Origin: Clostridiales bacterium
GTDB lineage: Bacteria; Bacillota; Clostridia; Lachnospirales; Cellulosilyticaceae
Assembly: GCA_019418225.1 (NCBI GenBank)
Contig: DYCF01000002.1
Location: 1-64,000, forward strand
Length of the DNA stretch: 64,000 bases
Direction of reading: 5' to 3'
Each line of letters opens with the position of its first letter. Positions within the stretch are counted from its first letter, which is position 1. The notes beneath the pieces were generated by a model. That model did not search any database and was not told the DNA's origin. It worked only from the letters and a program-made list of their open reading frames with translations. This document shows, in pieces, positions 33,748 through 42,744 of this stretch. The position numbers and the translations under genes were made by a program.

Positions 33748-34821
33748 ATGAGTTTAGTAAAAAAAATAACAGTATGTGGATTAGTTTGTTTATTAAGTGC
33801 AAGTATGGTAGCATGTAATGGAAAGGCTACTGATACCGTGGCAGAAAATACTACAACGGAAGGTACAGCAACTGAAACCGCTACAACAGAAGATTCTAAA
33901 GAAGCGGCAGCTGATACAACAGGTGAAGACGTACCTATTGCAAAAGTTGGAGATCAAGAAATCTTAAAAAGTGATTTAGAAGTACAACTAAATTATCAAA
34001 AGATGTATTTAATGATGAGTTATGGTGAAGATTTCTTAACAACTGATAATGGAAAAGAATATATTAAAGAACTTAAAAATTATCTCGTTGAAAACTTAGT
34101 GAATATGAAGATTGCAGCAATTAAGGCGGATGAAGTAGGACAAGTTCCTAGTGATGATGAGGTACAGAAAGCTTTTGAACAGCAAAAAGCAAATTATGGA
34201 ACAGAAGAAGAGTTTAAAGCAGCTTTAGAAGAAAGTCAAATGACAGAAGAAGATCTAAAAGAAGAAATAAAAACATCTCTAATCGCACAAAATATGAATA
34301 TCTACTTAGGTAAAGATGCAACTGTAACAGATGATGAAGCTAAACAGTATTATCTTGATAATGTGGATACTTATACAGATAAAGCTGGTGCTACAATTTC
34401 ACATATCTTAGTAGCGACAGAAGAAGAAGCAAAGAAAGTAAAAGCTGAATATGATGCAGGAACAAGCTTTGCAGACCTTGCGGCTAAATATGGTACAGAT
34501 GGCACAAAGTCAACAGGTGGTTCATTAGGTTTCATTCCATATAGCAGTCAGAATTATGATGCAGACTTTATGGCAGCAGCTAAAAAACTAGGTGAAGGCG
34601 AAGTATCAGATCCAGTTAAAACACAATTCGGTTGGCATCTTATTAAAGTGGAAGGCATTCAAAAAGAAGATGTTGTAAAGGCGTTTGAGGATGTTAAAGA
34701 AGAAGCATCAGCAGCACTTTTAAAAGAAAAACAAAATAAATTAATTACGGATCAGTTAAATAAATGGAGAGATGAATTAGGCGTTGAAACTTATGAGGAC
34801 GTCATTGCAACTGTAGAATAG
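33748..34821 (+). CDS. prsA: PrsA/SurA-like peptidyl-prolyl isomerase lipoprotein
   Basis: An extracytoplasmic folding factor for exported proteins. Lipoprotein signal with SMVACNG (Cys near residue 23), a Thr/Glu-rich linker, a SurA-N-like helical region (about 70-190), a PpiC rotamase domain (about 205-305; ISHILVATEEEAKKV, GGSLGFIPYS, GWHLIKVEG) and a C-terminal helix. The gap to the NUDIX gene is 12 nt, so the two are co-transcribed. Confidence 0.92.
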   Translation: MSLVKKITVCGLVCLLSASMVACNGKATDTVAENTTTEGTATETATTEDSKEAAADTTGEDVPIAKVGDQEILKSDLEVQLNYQKMYLMMSYGEDFLTTDNGKEYIKELKNYLVENLVNMKIAAIKADEVGQVPSDDEVQKAFEQQKANYGTEEEFKAALEESQMTEEDLKEEIKTSLIAQNMNIYLGKDATVTDDEAKQYYLDNVDTYTDKAGATISHILVATEEEAKKVKAEYDAGTSFADLAAKYGTDGTKSTGGSLGFIPYSSQNYDADFMAAAKKLGEGEVSDPVKTQFGWHLIKVEGIQKEDVVKAFEDVKEEASAALLKEKQNKLITDQLNKWRDELGVETYEDVIATVE

Positions 34822-34833
34822 GAAGGAAAAATA

Positions 34834-35442
34834 ATGGGAAAAGGTAGAATTAAAACTTTAGAGTTATTAAAGGCAACAAAATTTTTAAATCTTTATAAAG
34901 CAGCTTATAAAAATAAGTTAGGTCAAGATAAGACCTGGATTATTGCATCACGTAAAGATGAAGCAACATTAAGTGGCCAATATTTTAATCAAAAAGATGA
35001 AAAGGTAGATGCTGTTGTGCTAGTAGCATTACATGAAGCAGAAGAAAAACTTGTAGTAATTAAACAATTCCGTGTCCCACTTAATGATTATGTTTATGAA
35101 TTACCAGCAGGGCTTATTGATGGTGAGGAAGGCATTGACGTTGCCGCAAAGAGGGAACTTAAAGAAGAAACTGGATTAGATTTAGTACAAATCTATGAGA
35201 ACAAAAGCAATCAAAAAGCATACTTCTCAGCCGGTATGACAGAGGAATCAGGTGCACTTGTTTACTGTACGTGTACAGGCACTATTTCTAAAGATGGTTT
35301 AGAAGACGATGAAGATATTGAGGCTTTATTACTTACAAAACAAGAAGCACAGGCACTTTTAGAAAGTGATAGTAAGATGGATATTAAAGCATTCTTAGTG
35401 CTTCAAAGCTTTGCTAAATTAGGAATGGATATCTTAAAATAA
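34834..35442 (+). CDS. NUDIX hydrolase, ADP-ribose pyrophosphatase-like
   Basis: Hydrolyses a nucleoside diphosphate linked to another moiety, most likely ADP-ribose. The Nudix box reads GLIDGEEGIDVAAKRELKEE followed by TGLDL, and the preceding VYELPAG is typical of ADPRase/NudF. A second characteristic segment is YFSAGMTEES. 202 aa. It follows prsA by 12 nt with GGAAGG upstream. Placement beside nadABC may only be coincidence, although ADP-ribose is a product of NAD turnover. Confidence 0.9.
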   Translation: MGKGRIKTLELLKATKFLNLYKAAYKNKLGQDKTWIIASRKDEATLSGQYFNQKDEKVDAVVLVALHEAEEKLVVIKQFRVPLNDYVYELPAGLIDGEEGIDVAAKRELKEETGLDLVQIYENKSNQKAYFSAGMTEESGALVYCTCTGTISKDGLEDDEDIEALLLTKQEAQALLESDSKMDIKAFLVLQSFAKLGMDILK

Positions 35443-35448
35443 ATTGCA

Positions 35449-35476
35449 TTGACAATTTTGTAAATAATGTTAAAAT
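35449..35476 (+). promoter_or_regulatory. Promoter immediately upstream of a terminator hairpin, liv operon leader
   Basis: TTGACA (35449-35454) and TAAAAT (35471-35476) with 16-bp spacing. A start near 35483 would be about 8 nt before the hairpin at 35491. Confidence 0.65.
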
Positions 35477-35490
35477 GTACCTAAGATGCA

Positions 35491-35527
35491 AAGGGGCATG
35501 AACGATAATCGTTCATGCCCTTTTTTT
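35491..35527 (+). terminator. Strong terminator, possible attenuator of the liv operon
   Basis: GGGCATGAACGA pairs exactly with TCGTTCATGCCC around a 3-nt loop, followed by seven T. It ends the prsA-NUDIX transcript. Because the promoter at 35449 lies upstream and I see no promoter after it, it may also regulate the liv genes. Confidence 0.9.
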
Positions 35528-35573
35528 GCAGATTAGGAAAGTTAAAAAGGTAGTTAACAAAGGAGGGGTTTGT

Positions 35574-36725
35574 ATGAAGATGAAAAATATGGTAGCTATT
35601 GTATTGGGATTTATGATGAGTATGAGTGTTGTAGGTTGTGGAACGAGGGAAGTAACTTCTACTGATAATAACAGTGATACAATTAAGATTGGACTTTTGA
35701 CACCTAAAACAGGTAAGGTTGCGCAATATGGCATTAATGTTGAAAATGCAGCGAAGCTTGCCATTGATGAAGTTAATGCCGCAGGTGGTATTAATGGCAA
35801 ACAAGTAGAACTCATTGCCTATGATAACAAAGGAGATGCCACAGAAAGTATCAACTTATTTAAACGTCTTGTTGACAATGATAAAGTTGTAGCAGTTGTG
35901 GGACCTGTTATTTCATCTACTGCTCTTGCTGTAGCACCTTTAGCTGAGGAGAAAGGTATTCCAGTTATTACGCCAACAGCAACTAATGTGGATGTGACCT
36001 TAGATAGTGACTATATGTTTAGGGCTTGTTTCACAGATCCTTATCAAGGGGGTATTATGAGTAAGTTTGCTACAGAGAATCTGAAAGCACAGACGGCTGC
36101 TATTTTATACAATTCAGGAGATGATTATTCTACAGGGTTAGCAGAAGCGTTTAAAGAGAATTTTGAAGCAGCAGGTGGTATCATTACTGATTATGAGGCC
36201 TATACAGAAGATGAGAAGGACTTTAAAGCAGTATTGACGAACATGAAAGCAAATAGCCCAGATGTCTTATATGTACCAGACTACTATAATACAGTAGGCC
36301 TTATTGCCGAACAAGTAAAACAAGTTGGTTTAGAGGTAACGATGCTTGGTGCAGATGGCTGGGATGATGTACAAAAGGATTATGGCAGTGTGACAGAGGG
36401 CTATTATTTCACAAACCACTATGCAGCAGATGATACGGATGAGATTGTACAGAAATTTGTAACAAGTTATCAAGATACTTATGAAGGAAATACACCTAAT
36501 GCACTAGGGGCACTTGGCTATGATGCCACTAAAATTATGTGTCATGCCATTGATGAAGCAGATAGCACAGATGGTGAGGCAATTGTGAAAGCATTAAGTG
36601 GAACCGATATGGACTGCGTAGCAGGGCATGTAACTTTTGATGAAAATGGTGATCCTCAAAAAGCAGTTACAATACTTACGATTAAAGATGGCAAATTAGT
36701 ATTTGAAACAAAAGTACAGCCATAG
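35574..36725 (+). CDS. livJ: Branched-chain amino acid ABC transporter substrate-binding lipoprotein LivJ/LivK
   Basis: The surface binding protein of a high-affinity importer for Leu/Ile/Val or related compounds. Lipobox SVVGCG (Cys near residue 23), then the periplasmic-binding-type-1 fold: IKIGLLTPKTGKVAQYGINV, AAKLAIDEVNAAGGINGK and VIGPVISSTAL-like VVGPVISSTALAVAP. The start at ATG 35574 follows AAAGGAGGGG; a longer frame from 35526 begins on the terminator T-run. 383 aa. First gene of livJHMGF. Confidence 0.93.
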   Translation: MKMKNMVAIVLGFMMSMSVVGCGTREVTSTDNNSDTIKIGLLTPKTGKVAQYGINVENAAKLAIDEVNAAGGINGKQVELIAYDNKGDATESINLFKRLVDNDKVVAVVGPVISSTALAVAPLAEEKGIPVITPTATNVDVTLDSDYMFRACFTDPYQGGIMSKFATENLKAQTAAILYNSGDDYSTGLAEAFKENFEAAGGIITDYEAYTEDEKDFKAVLTNMKANSPDVLYVPDYYNTVGLIAEQVKQVGLEVTMLGADGWDDVQKDYGSVTEGYYFTNHYAADDTDEIVQKFVTSYQDTYEGNTPNALGALGYDATKIMCHAIDEADSTDGEAIVKALSGTDMDCVAGHVTFDENGDPQKAVTILTIKDGKLVFETKVQP

Positions 36726-36754
36726 AGAAAGAATGATTGGATGGGGGTGATGGC

Positions 36755-37636
36755 ATGACACATATGATGGAACAAATTATCAATGGCGTTAATGCAGGGA
36801 GTATTTATGCACTTATAGCATTAGGTTATACAATGGTCTACGGTATTGTCCAGCTGATTAATTTCGCTCATGGGGATGTACTGATGATGGGGGCTTACTT
36901 TGGTCTTTTAAGTTATACAGTATGGGATTTACCCTTTAGTGTAACGATTGTCGTTGCTATGGTAGTATGTGGTGTATCCGGTATTATAATTGACCGTGTG
37001 GCTTATAAGCCACTAAGAAAAGCACCTAAAATTTCTGTTTTAATTACAGCTTTAGGAGTAAGTATGTTTCTTGAAAATATCTTCCGTGTCATCTTTGGAG
37101 CAGAACCAAGGAAAATGCCTACACCTGAATTTTTGAATCATACCATCACAATAGGAAGTGTTAGTATTTCTTATGTCATGATATTAACAGTTACCTTAAG
37201 CTTAATCTGTATGATTTTTTTGCAATGGATGGTAAAGAAAACAAAGACCGGCAAGGCTATGCGTGCAGTTTCAGAAGACTTAGAAGCGGCACAACTTATG
37301 GGGGTTAATGTAGATAAAACAATCTCCATTACTTTTGCTATAGGCTCAGCATTAGCTGGCCTGGGCGGTGTACTTTATAGCATTTCTTATTATCAAGCAG
37401 AACCTTATATGGGAATGATGCCAGGACTGAAAGCTTTCGTAGCAGCAGTACTTGGCGGTATAGGTATACTTCCAGGTGCTATGCTGGGAGGCTTTGCATT
37501 AGGACTTATAGAAAATATTGCAAAGGCATGGATTTCATCTAGCTGGGCAAATGCTATTTCTTTTGCAATGCTGATTGTGATTTTACTGTTAAAACCAGCA
37601 GGTATACTGGGTAAAGCAGTTAAAGAGAAAGTGTAG
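36755..37636 (+). CDS. livH: Branched-chain amino acid ABC transporter permease LivH
   Basis: A membrane subunit with about eight hydrophobic segments. The N-terminal QIINGVNAGSIYALIALGYT and YGIVQLINFAHGDVLMMGAY are hallmark LivH sequences; the ATPase-contact region reads MRAVSEDLEAAQLMGVNVD. The start is ATG 36755, after GGGGGTGA, giving 293 aa. Its stop overlaps no gene; livM starts 9 nt later. Confidence 0.94.
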   Translation: MTHMMEQIINGVNAGSIYALIALGYTMVYGIVQLINFAHGDVLMMGAYFGLLSYTVWDLPFSVTIVVAMVVCGVSGIIIDRVAYKPLRKAPKISVLITALGVSMFLENIFRVIFGAEPRKMPTPEFLNHTITIGSVSISYVMILTVTLSLICMIFLQWMVKKTKTGKAMRAVSEDLEAAQLMGVNVDKTISITFAIGSALAGLGGVLYSISYYQAEPYMGMMPGLKAFVAAVLGGIGILPGAMLGGFALGLIENIAKAWISSSWANAISFAMLIVILLLKPAGILGKAVKEKV

Positions 37637-37645
37637 GTGACGGGG

Positions 37646-38665
37646 ATGAAAAAGTGGCAGGAATATGGGATCACCTTTTTAGGGATTATATGTTTATTTG
37701 GCATATTAGAATTAAGCCTGTGGATGGGGCTTATGAATGATTATGTAGCAGGCGTTGTGGTTTTAATAGGAATCAACATTATTGCAGCATCCAGCTTGAA
37801 CCTAGTGACAGGTTACATGGGCCAGCTTGCACTAGGGCATGCTGGATTTATGGCAATAGGTGCTTATAGTAGTGCACTATTTATGCGATTTATGAAAAGC
37901 ATGGAGATGACAGGTGGTAGTCTGACAAATCTTTGGATGATGATTGCCCTTATAATAGGCGGACTAGTTGCAGCGCTATTTGGATTTATCATTGGGGGAC
38001 CAGCCTTAAGGCTTAAAGGAGATTATTTAGGTATTGTTACGCTGGGATTTGGAGAAATTATTCGTATTGCGATTTATAATTTGGATTTTACAGGGGGAGC
38101 AAAGGGTTTTCGAAAATACCCAGGTAGCATTAATGTACATATGATGTTTTGGATTGTTGTCGTAGTCGTAAGTATTTTATTTTTACTAATTCGCTCAAGG
38201 CACGGCAGGGCTATATTGGCAATTAGGGAAGATGAAATTGCAGCAGAAGCAGTGGGAATACCAACCACTAAGTATAAGGTTTTTGGCTTTACAGTATCCG
38301 CCTTTTTTGCAGGAATTGCAGGGGGAACATTAGCTTTTTATCAGATGATGATTGATCCTAAGAAATTTACCTTTATGTATTCTGTAGAAATATTTATTAT
38401 AGTTGTTTTAGGCGGCATGGGAAGTTTGACAGGAACGATTATCGCAGCAATCATACTTGGCATATTAAATGACTTTTTACATGTGATTGATGAGTGGCGA
38501 TTAGTAATTTATTCAGTGCTGCTAATTATCATGATGATTTTTAGACCAAAAGGCTTACTAGGAAGTAAGGAATTTTCTTTAGCAGGATTGATTAAATCTC
38601 TATATCATCATAAAAAAGAAGATAAGGCATGTGAGGAGGTGGAGACACATGTTGCTAGAAACTAA
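37646..38665 (+). CDS. livM: Branched-chain amino acid ABC transporter permease LivM
   Basis: The second membrane subunit, about eight to nine hydrophobic segments. LivM features include SLNLVTGYMGQLALGHAGFM, GLRLKGDYL-type ALRLKGDYLGIVTLGFGEI, and the ATPase-contact segment AIREDEIAAEAVGIPTTKYK. ATG 37646 follows AGGTGACGGGG; a GTG at 37637 is an alternative. 339 aa. Its end overlaps livG by 17 nt. Confidence 0.93.
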   Translation: MKKWQEYGITFLGIICLFGILELSLWMGLMNDYVAGVVVLIGINIIAASSLNLVTGYMGQLALGHAGFMAIGAYSSALFMRFMKSMEMTGGSLTNLWMMIALIIGGLVAALFGFIIGGPALRLKGDYLGIVTLGFGEIIRIAIYNLDFTGGAKGFRKYPGSINVHMMFWIVVVVVSILFLLIRSRHGRAILAIREDEIAAEAVGIPTTKYKVFGFTVSAFFAGIAGGTLAFYQMMIDPKKFTFMYSVEIFIIVVLGGMGSLTGTIIAAIILGILNDFLHVIDEWRLVIYSVLLIIMMIFRPKGLLGSKEFSLAGLIKSLYHHKKEDKACEEVETHVARN

Positions 38666-39410
38666 GAATCTAGGGATTACCTTTGAAGGATTAAAAGCTG
38701 TGGAAGGCGTAGAAATACAAATAGATTATGGCGAACTTGTAGGGCTTATAGGACCTAATGGTGCTGGTAAAACGACAATTTTTAATTTATTAACTGGTGT
38801 GTATTTACCTACAGAGGGAGAAATTTTAATAGAAGGCGAAAATGTAGTAGGGAAAAGTCCACATCAGTTAGTTGAAAAAGGGATTACCCGTACCTTTCAG
38901 AATATACGTCTTTTTAAAGAACTGAGTGTGCTTGATAATGTAAAAATGGCATTTCATCATAAGATGACATATAGCGTAGCGCATGCCATTATTAGATTAC
39001 CAGGAACTAAATACTGGAAAGAAGAGAAAGAAACAGATGAGAAGGCAAAAGAACTTTTAAAGCTCTTTAAAATGGAACATTTAGAAGATGAATGTGCAAA
39101 AAATTTGTCTTATGGTCAGCAAAGAAAATTAGAAATCGCAAGAGCTTTAGCAACAGAACCTAAAGTATTACTTTTGGATGAACCAGCAGCAGGGATGAAT
39201 CCACAAGAAACCAATGATTTAATGAATACAATAGCTTTTATAAAAGAACATTTTAAAGTAGCAATATTACTTATTGAACATGATATGAAGCTAGTTATGG
39301 GTATTTGTCAGCGTATTGTTGTAATTGACTATGGCAAGGTCATTGCAAGAGGAACACCAGATGAAATTAAGACAAATCCTAAAGTAATAGGGGCTTATTT
39401 AGGAAGTTAG
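38649..39410 (+). CDS. livG: Branched-chain amino acid ABC transporter ATPase LivG
   Basis: Cytoplasmic ATPase. Walker A GPNGAGKTT, the LivG-specific ITRTFQNIRLF, signature LSYGQQRKLEIARAL, Walker B VLLLDEPAAGMNP and H-loop LLIEHDM. ATG 38649 follows GAGGAGGTGG; 253 aa. The overlap with livM suggests coupled translation. Confidence 0.95.
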   Translation: MLLETKNLGITFEGLKAVEGVEIQIDYGELVGLIGPNGAGKTTIFNLLTGVYLPTEGEILIEGENVVGKSPHQLVEKGITRTFQNIRLFKELSVLDNVKMAFHHKMTYSVAHAIIRLPGTKYWKEEKETDEKAKELLKLFKMEHLEDECAKNLSYGQQRKLEIARALATEPKVLLLDEPAAGMNPQETNDLMNTIAFIKEHFKVAILLIEHDMKLVMGICQRIVVIDYGKVIARGTPDEIKTNPKVIGAYLGS

Positions 39411-39421
39411 GAGATGAAACA

Positions 39422-40135
39422 ATGGCAGATTATATATTAGAGGTAAATGATTTAGATGTTTATTATGGTGCCATCCATGCCATTAAAGGCGTAAGCTTTA
39501 ATGTAGAACGTGGAGAAATTGTTTCATTAATTGGTGCCAATGGTGCAGGAAAAACAACAATTATGCATACCTTGTCAGCACTTATTAAACCTAAGAGTGG
39601 TACAATTAAATTAGATGGCGAAGATATAACAGGCAGGACCCCTCATTATATTGTGGAAAAGGGCGTTGTACAAGTGCCAGAAGGACGACATGTTTTTACA
39701 AAGATGAGTGTACAAGAGAATTTAGAGATGGGGGCATATATTAGAAATAATGCAGCAGATTTAAGGCCAGAATTTGAAATGGCGTTTCAACGTTTTCCGC
39801 GCCTTAGGGAAAGAAGCAAACAATTAGCAGGAACAATGAGTGGCGGTGAGCAGCAGATGCTAGCCATTGCAAGGGCGCTTATGAGCAAACCTAGAATGAT
39901 TTTACTAGATGAGCCATCAATGGGACTTTCACCTATATTAGTAGATGAGGTATTTCAGATTATAAAAGCTATTAATAAAAGTGGCACCACAATTTTATTA
40001 GTAGAACAAAATGCAAGCAAAGCATTAAATATTGCAGACCGTGCATATGTTTTAGAAACTGGCAAGGTTGTACTTACAGGTAAAGCAAAAGAACTCTTGA
40101 AGAATGAAGGTGTCAAAAAGGCATATTTGGGTTAA
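39422..40135 (+). CDS. livF: Branched-chain amino acid ABC transporter ATPase LivF
   Basis: The second ATPase. Walker A GANGAGKTT, the LivF-typical VPEGRHVFTKMSVQENLEMG, signature MSGGEQQMLAIARAL, Walker B MILLDEPSMGLSP and LLVEQNA (H-loop with Gln-Asn, normal for LivF). 237 aa. Last gene of livJHMGF. Confidence 0.95.
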   Translation: MADYILEVNDLDVYYGAIHAIKGVSFNVERGEIVSLIGANGAGKTTIMHTLSALIKPKSGTIKLDGEDITGRTPHYIVEKGVVQVPEGRHVFTKMSVQENLEMGAYIRNNAADLRPEFEMAFQRFPRLRERSKQLAGTMSGGEQQMLAIARALMSKPRMILLDEPSMGLSPILVDEVFQIIKAINKSGTTILLVEQNASKALNIADRAYVLETGKVVLTGKAKELLKNEGVKKAYLG

Positions 40136-40182
40136 AGAATGTTTCGTAATGAGAAAAGGGCATGAAGCTAGTATTATAGAGA

Positions 40183-40248
40183 AGTCTGTCATGAAAATAA
40201 AAAATATCCTTTGTAAAAGGCATTTTATTTTTATGACAGGCTTTTTTT
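40183..40248 (+). terminator. Terminator of the liv operon
   Basis: GTCTGTCATGAAAATAAAA pairs with TTTTATTTTTATGACAGGC with two imperfect pairs, and an inner CCTTT/AAAGG pair, followed by seven T. Confidence 0.85.
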
Positions 40249-40278
40249 AGGATATAAACAGTATGAATAGTTAAAGTC

Positions 40279-40420
40279 TATAGATTTAAAATTTGAAGGA
40301 GAAAAAATAAAGAATCCAACTAAAAACTTGAAATATACATGTAGGTAAATTGTTTTCTCCCAATGCTTTCACATTGCTAAAGATTATGAATAACTAAAAT
40401 TTATAAATGTAAAATCTATA
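40279..40420 (-). repeat. MITE-like interspersed repeat, copy 4 (inverted, degenerate)
   Basis: In the opposite orientation to copies 1-3. Conserved parts are CCAACTAAAAACTTGAAATA, the ACATGTAGGTAAATTG segment and TATAAATGTAAAATCTATA at the right end. The left end has extra sequence (from TATAGATTTAAAATTTG), so the unit is 142 bp. It lies in the 424-bp gap between livF and the YgiQ-type gene; the remainder of the gap holds a TATAAT at 40512-40517. Confidence 0.75.
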
Positions 40421-40559
40421 TAAAAGTGATTAAAAATATAAAATATGTGTAAGAATAAAGTAATTATTGTAAAAACTAAATAGATACTATCAAAAAGTGT
40501 ATAGAAAGTGTTATAATCGATAACGTAATGTTAAATTAAGATGACAAGCAGGTGACTTA

Positions 40560-42572
40560 ATGATAGAAAAAGATTTTTTACCTATTTGCAGAGAGGATAT
40601 GGAAAAAAGAGGTTGGGAACAGTGTGACTTCGTACTTGTAACAGCAGATGCGTATGTAGATCACCACAGTTTCGGAACAGCTATTATTTCTAGAGTACTT
40701 GAGCATGCAGGGTATAAAGTAGGGATTATTGCACAACCCAATTGGAAAACAACTGATGACTTTATGAAACTAGGGCGTCCTAGGCTGGCCTTCCTCGTAA
40801 ATGGCGGAAATATGGACCCTATGGTTAACCATTATACAGTAAGTAAACGTCTTAGAGATAGAGATATGTATTCTCCAGGTGGAGAAATGGGACATCGTCC
40901 AGACCGTGCAACAATTGTATATTGTAATAAAATTAGAGAAGCCTATAAAGATGTAGATATTGTTATTGGCGGTATTGAAGCAAGTTTACGTCGTTTTGCA
41001 CATTATGATTACTGGTCAGATAAAGTACGTAAATCAATTTTAATTGATAGTGGTGCGGACCTTCTTATTTATGGTATGGGTGAAAAACAAATTGTTAATG
41101 TAGCTAGTGCCCTAAATGATGGTTTAAATGCAAAATACATTCGTTATTTAGATGGAACATGTTATGTGGCAGATAGCTTGGAAGAAGTATATGATTATAG
41201 ACTCCTTCCTTCTTATAAAGAAGTATGTGAAGATAAAGTAAAATATGCGCAAGCTTATGCGATTCAAGAAAATGAACAGGATCATGCAAGAGGAGAGACA
41301 CTTGTTCAAGAACATAATGGTAAATATGTGGTTCAAAATAAACCAGAGGTGCCATTAAATCGTGAAGAATTAGATGAGGTATATGGGCTTCCATATATGA
41401 AAAACTACCATCCGATTTATGAAAAAGCAGGTGGCATTCCAGCTATTGAAGAAGTTAAATTTAGCTTAGTAAGCTCAAGAGGATGCTTTGGACACTGTAA
41501 TTTCTGTGCAATTACAATGCACCAAGGAAGAGTTGTAACAAGTAGAAGTCAGGAATCTATTGTAGAAGAAGCAGAAGAAATCACACATATGCCAGACTTC
41601 AAAGGGTACATTCATGACGTAGGCGGGCCGACCGCTAACTTTAGAGGTCCTGCATGTAAGAAACAATTTGAACATGGTGCATGTAAGCATAAAGAATGTT
41701 TAACACCAAGTCCATGTAAAGCAATGCATGTGGATCACAGTGAATATTTACAGCTTTTACGTAAAGTTAGAAATATTCCTGGTGTAAAAAAAGCCTTTAT
41801 TCGTTCAGGGATTCGTTATGATTATGTAATGGCAGATAAGAATAAAGATGACTTCTTTAAAGAGCTTATCGAACATCACGTAAGTGGTCAGCTTAAAATT
41901 GCACCAGAACACATTTCACCTAATGTTTTAAAATATATGGGAAAACCATCAGGGAAGACATTTGATGAATTCTGTGATAAGTTCTATAAAATCAATGAAC
42001 AGCTTGGTAAAAAGCAGTATATCATTCCATACTTAATGTCAAGCCATCCAGGAAGTACATTAAAGGATGCGATTATGCTTGCTGAATATTTAAGAGATAT
42101 TCATTATCAACCAGAACAGGTGCAAGATTTTTATCCTACACCAGGGACATTATCAACGGCTATGTTCTATACAGGGTTAGATCCTAGAACAATGGAACCA
42201 GTGTATGTACCAAAGACAAAGCAAGAAAAAGCAATGCAACGTGCCCTTCTACAATATCGTAATCCTAAGAAATATGAGATTGTATATGATGCATTAGTAC
42301 AAGCTGGCCGTGAAGACCTTATTGGTTATGGCCCTAAATGTTTAATTCGCCCAAAAGAAGACCGTTATAAACGTAGTATGCAAGGTCAAAAAGATGGCTT
42401 TAAGAAGAATCATAAATTTAAAGAGAGTAAAGTAAAAAAACAAAAAGACTCAGGTCATAATGCTCAATTTAAGAAAGGTCCATCAAGTAAGTCTGGAAAG
42501 TCTCAAGGAAAACAATTTGGTGGCCGCAATCAAGTGCAAGTGCACAAAACAAGTAAAAGAAAAAATGGGTAA
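40560..42572 (+). CDS. YgiQ-family radical SAM protein
   Basis: A radical SAM enzyme of unknown reaction. N-terminal YgiQ segment (FLPICREDMEKRGWEQCDF, VTADAYVDHHSFGTAII) is followed by VGGIEASLRRFAHYDYWSD-type sequence and the cluster motif C309-FGH-C313-NF-C316. The second half has SHPGSTLKDAIMLAEYLRD and FYPTPGTLSTAM. The last 60-70 residues are very basic, rich in Lys, Gly, Ser and Gln, and look disordered; a nucleic-acid or ribosome contact is possible. 670 aa is normal for the family. Monocistronic. Confidence 0.92.
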   Translation: MIEKDFLPICREDMEKRGWEQCDFVLVTADAYVDHHSFGTAIISRVLEHAGYKVGIIAQPNWKTTDDFMKLGRPRLAFLVNGGNMDPMVNHYTVSKRLRDRDMYSPGGEMGHRPDRATIVYCNKIREAYKDVDIVIGGIEASLRRFAHYDYWSDKVRKSILIDSGADLLIYGMGEKQIVNVASALNDGLNAKYIRYLDGTCYVADSLEEVYDYRLLPSYKEVCEDKVKYAQAYAIQENEQDHARGETLVQEHNGKYVVQNKPEVPLNREELDEVYGLPYMKNYHPIYEKAGGIPAIEEVKFSLVSSRGCFGHCNFCAITMHQGRVVTSRSQESIVEEAEEITHMPDFKGYIHDVGGPTANFRGPACKKQFEHGACKHKECLTPSPCKAMHVDHSEYLQLLRKVRNIPGVKKAFIRSGIRYDYVMADKNKDDFFKELIEHHVSGQLKIAPEHISPNVLKYMGKPSGKTFDEFCDKFYKINEQLGKKQYIIPYLMSSHPGSTLKDAIMLAEYLRDIHYQPEQVQDFYPTPGTLSTAMFYTGLDPRTMEPVYVPKTKQEKAMQRALLQYRNPKKYEIVYDALVQAGREDLIGYGPKCLIRPKEDRYKRSMQGQKDGFKKNHKFKESKVKKQKDSGHNAQFKKGPSSKSGKSQGKQFGGRNQVQVHKTSKRKNG

Positions 42573-42593
42573 GACTAACCATTAATATTTAGC

Positions 42594-42641
42594 AAGGGGA
42601 TTTCATAAACTACTTACTTAGTTTGTTGAAATCCCCTTTAA
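42594..42641 (+). terminator. Terminator after the YgiQ-type gene
   Basis: AAGGGGATTTCA plus AAAC pair with GTTT plus TGAAATCCCCTT, followed by TAATT; the T-run is short. Confidence 0.75.
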
Positions 42642-42744
42642 TTATGCAATCTAAAAAAATTGTAGATTATTATAATGAAATGACAACAGGAATTTGTATA
42701 TTATGATATACTCTTAAGTGTTAAGCTTAAAGGAGGAAGAAAAA

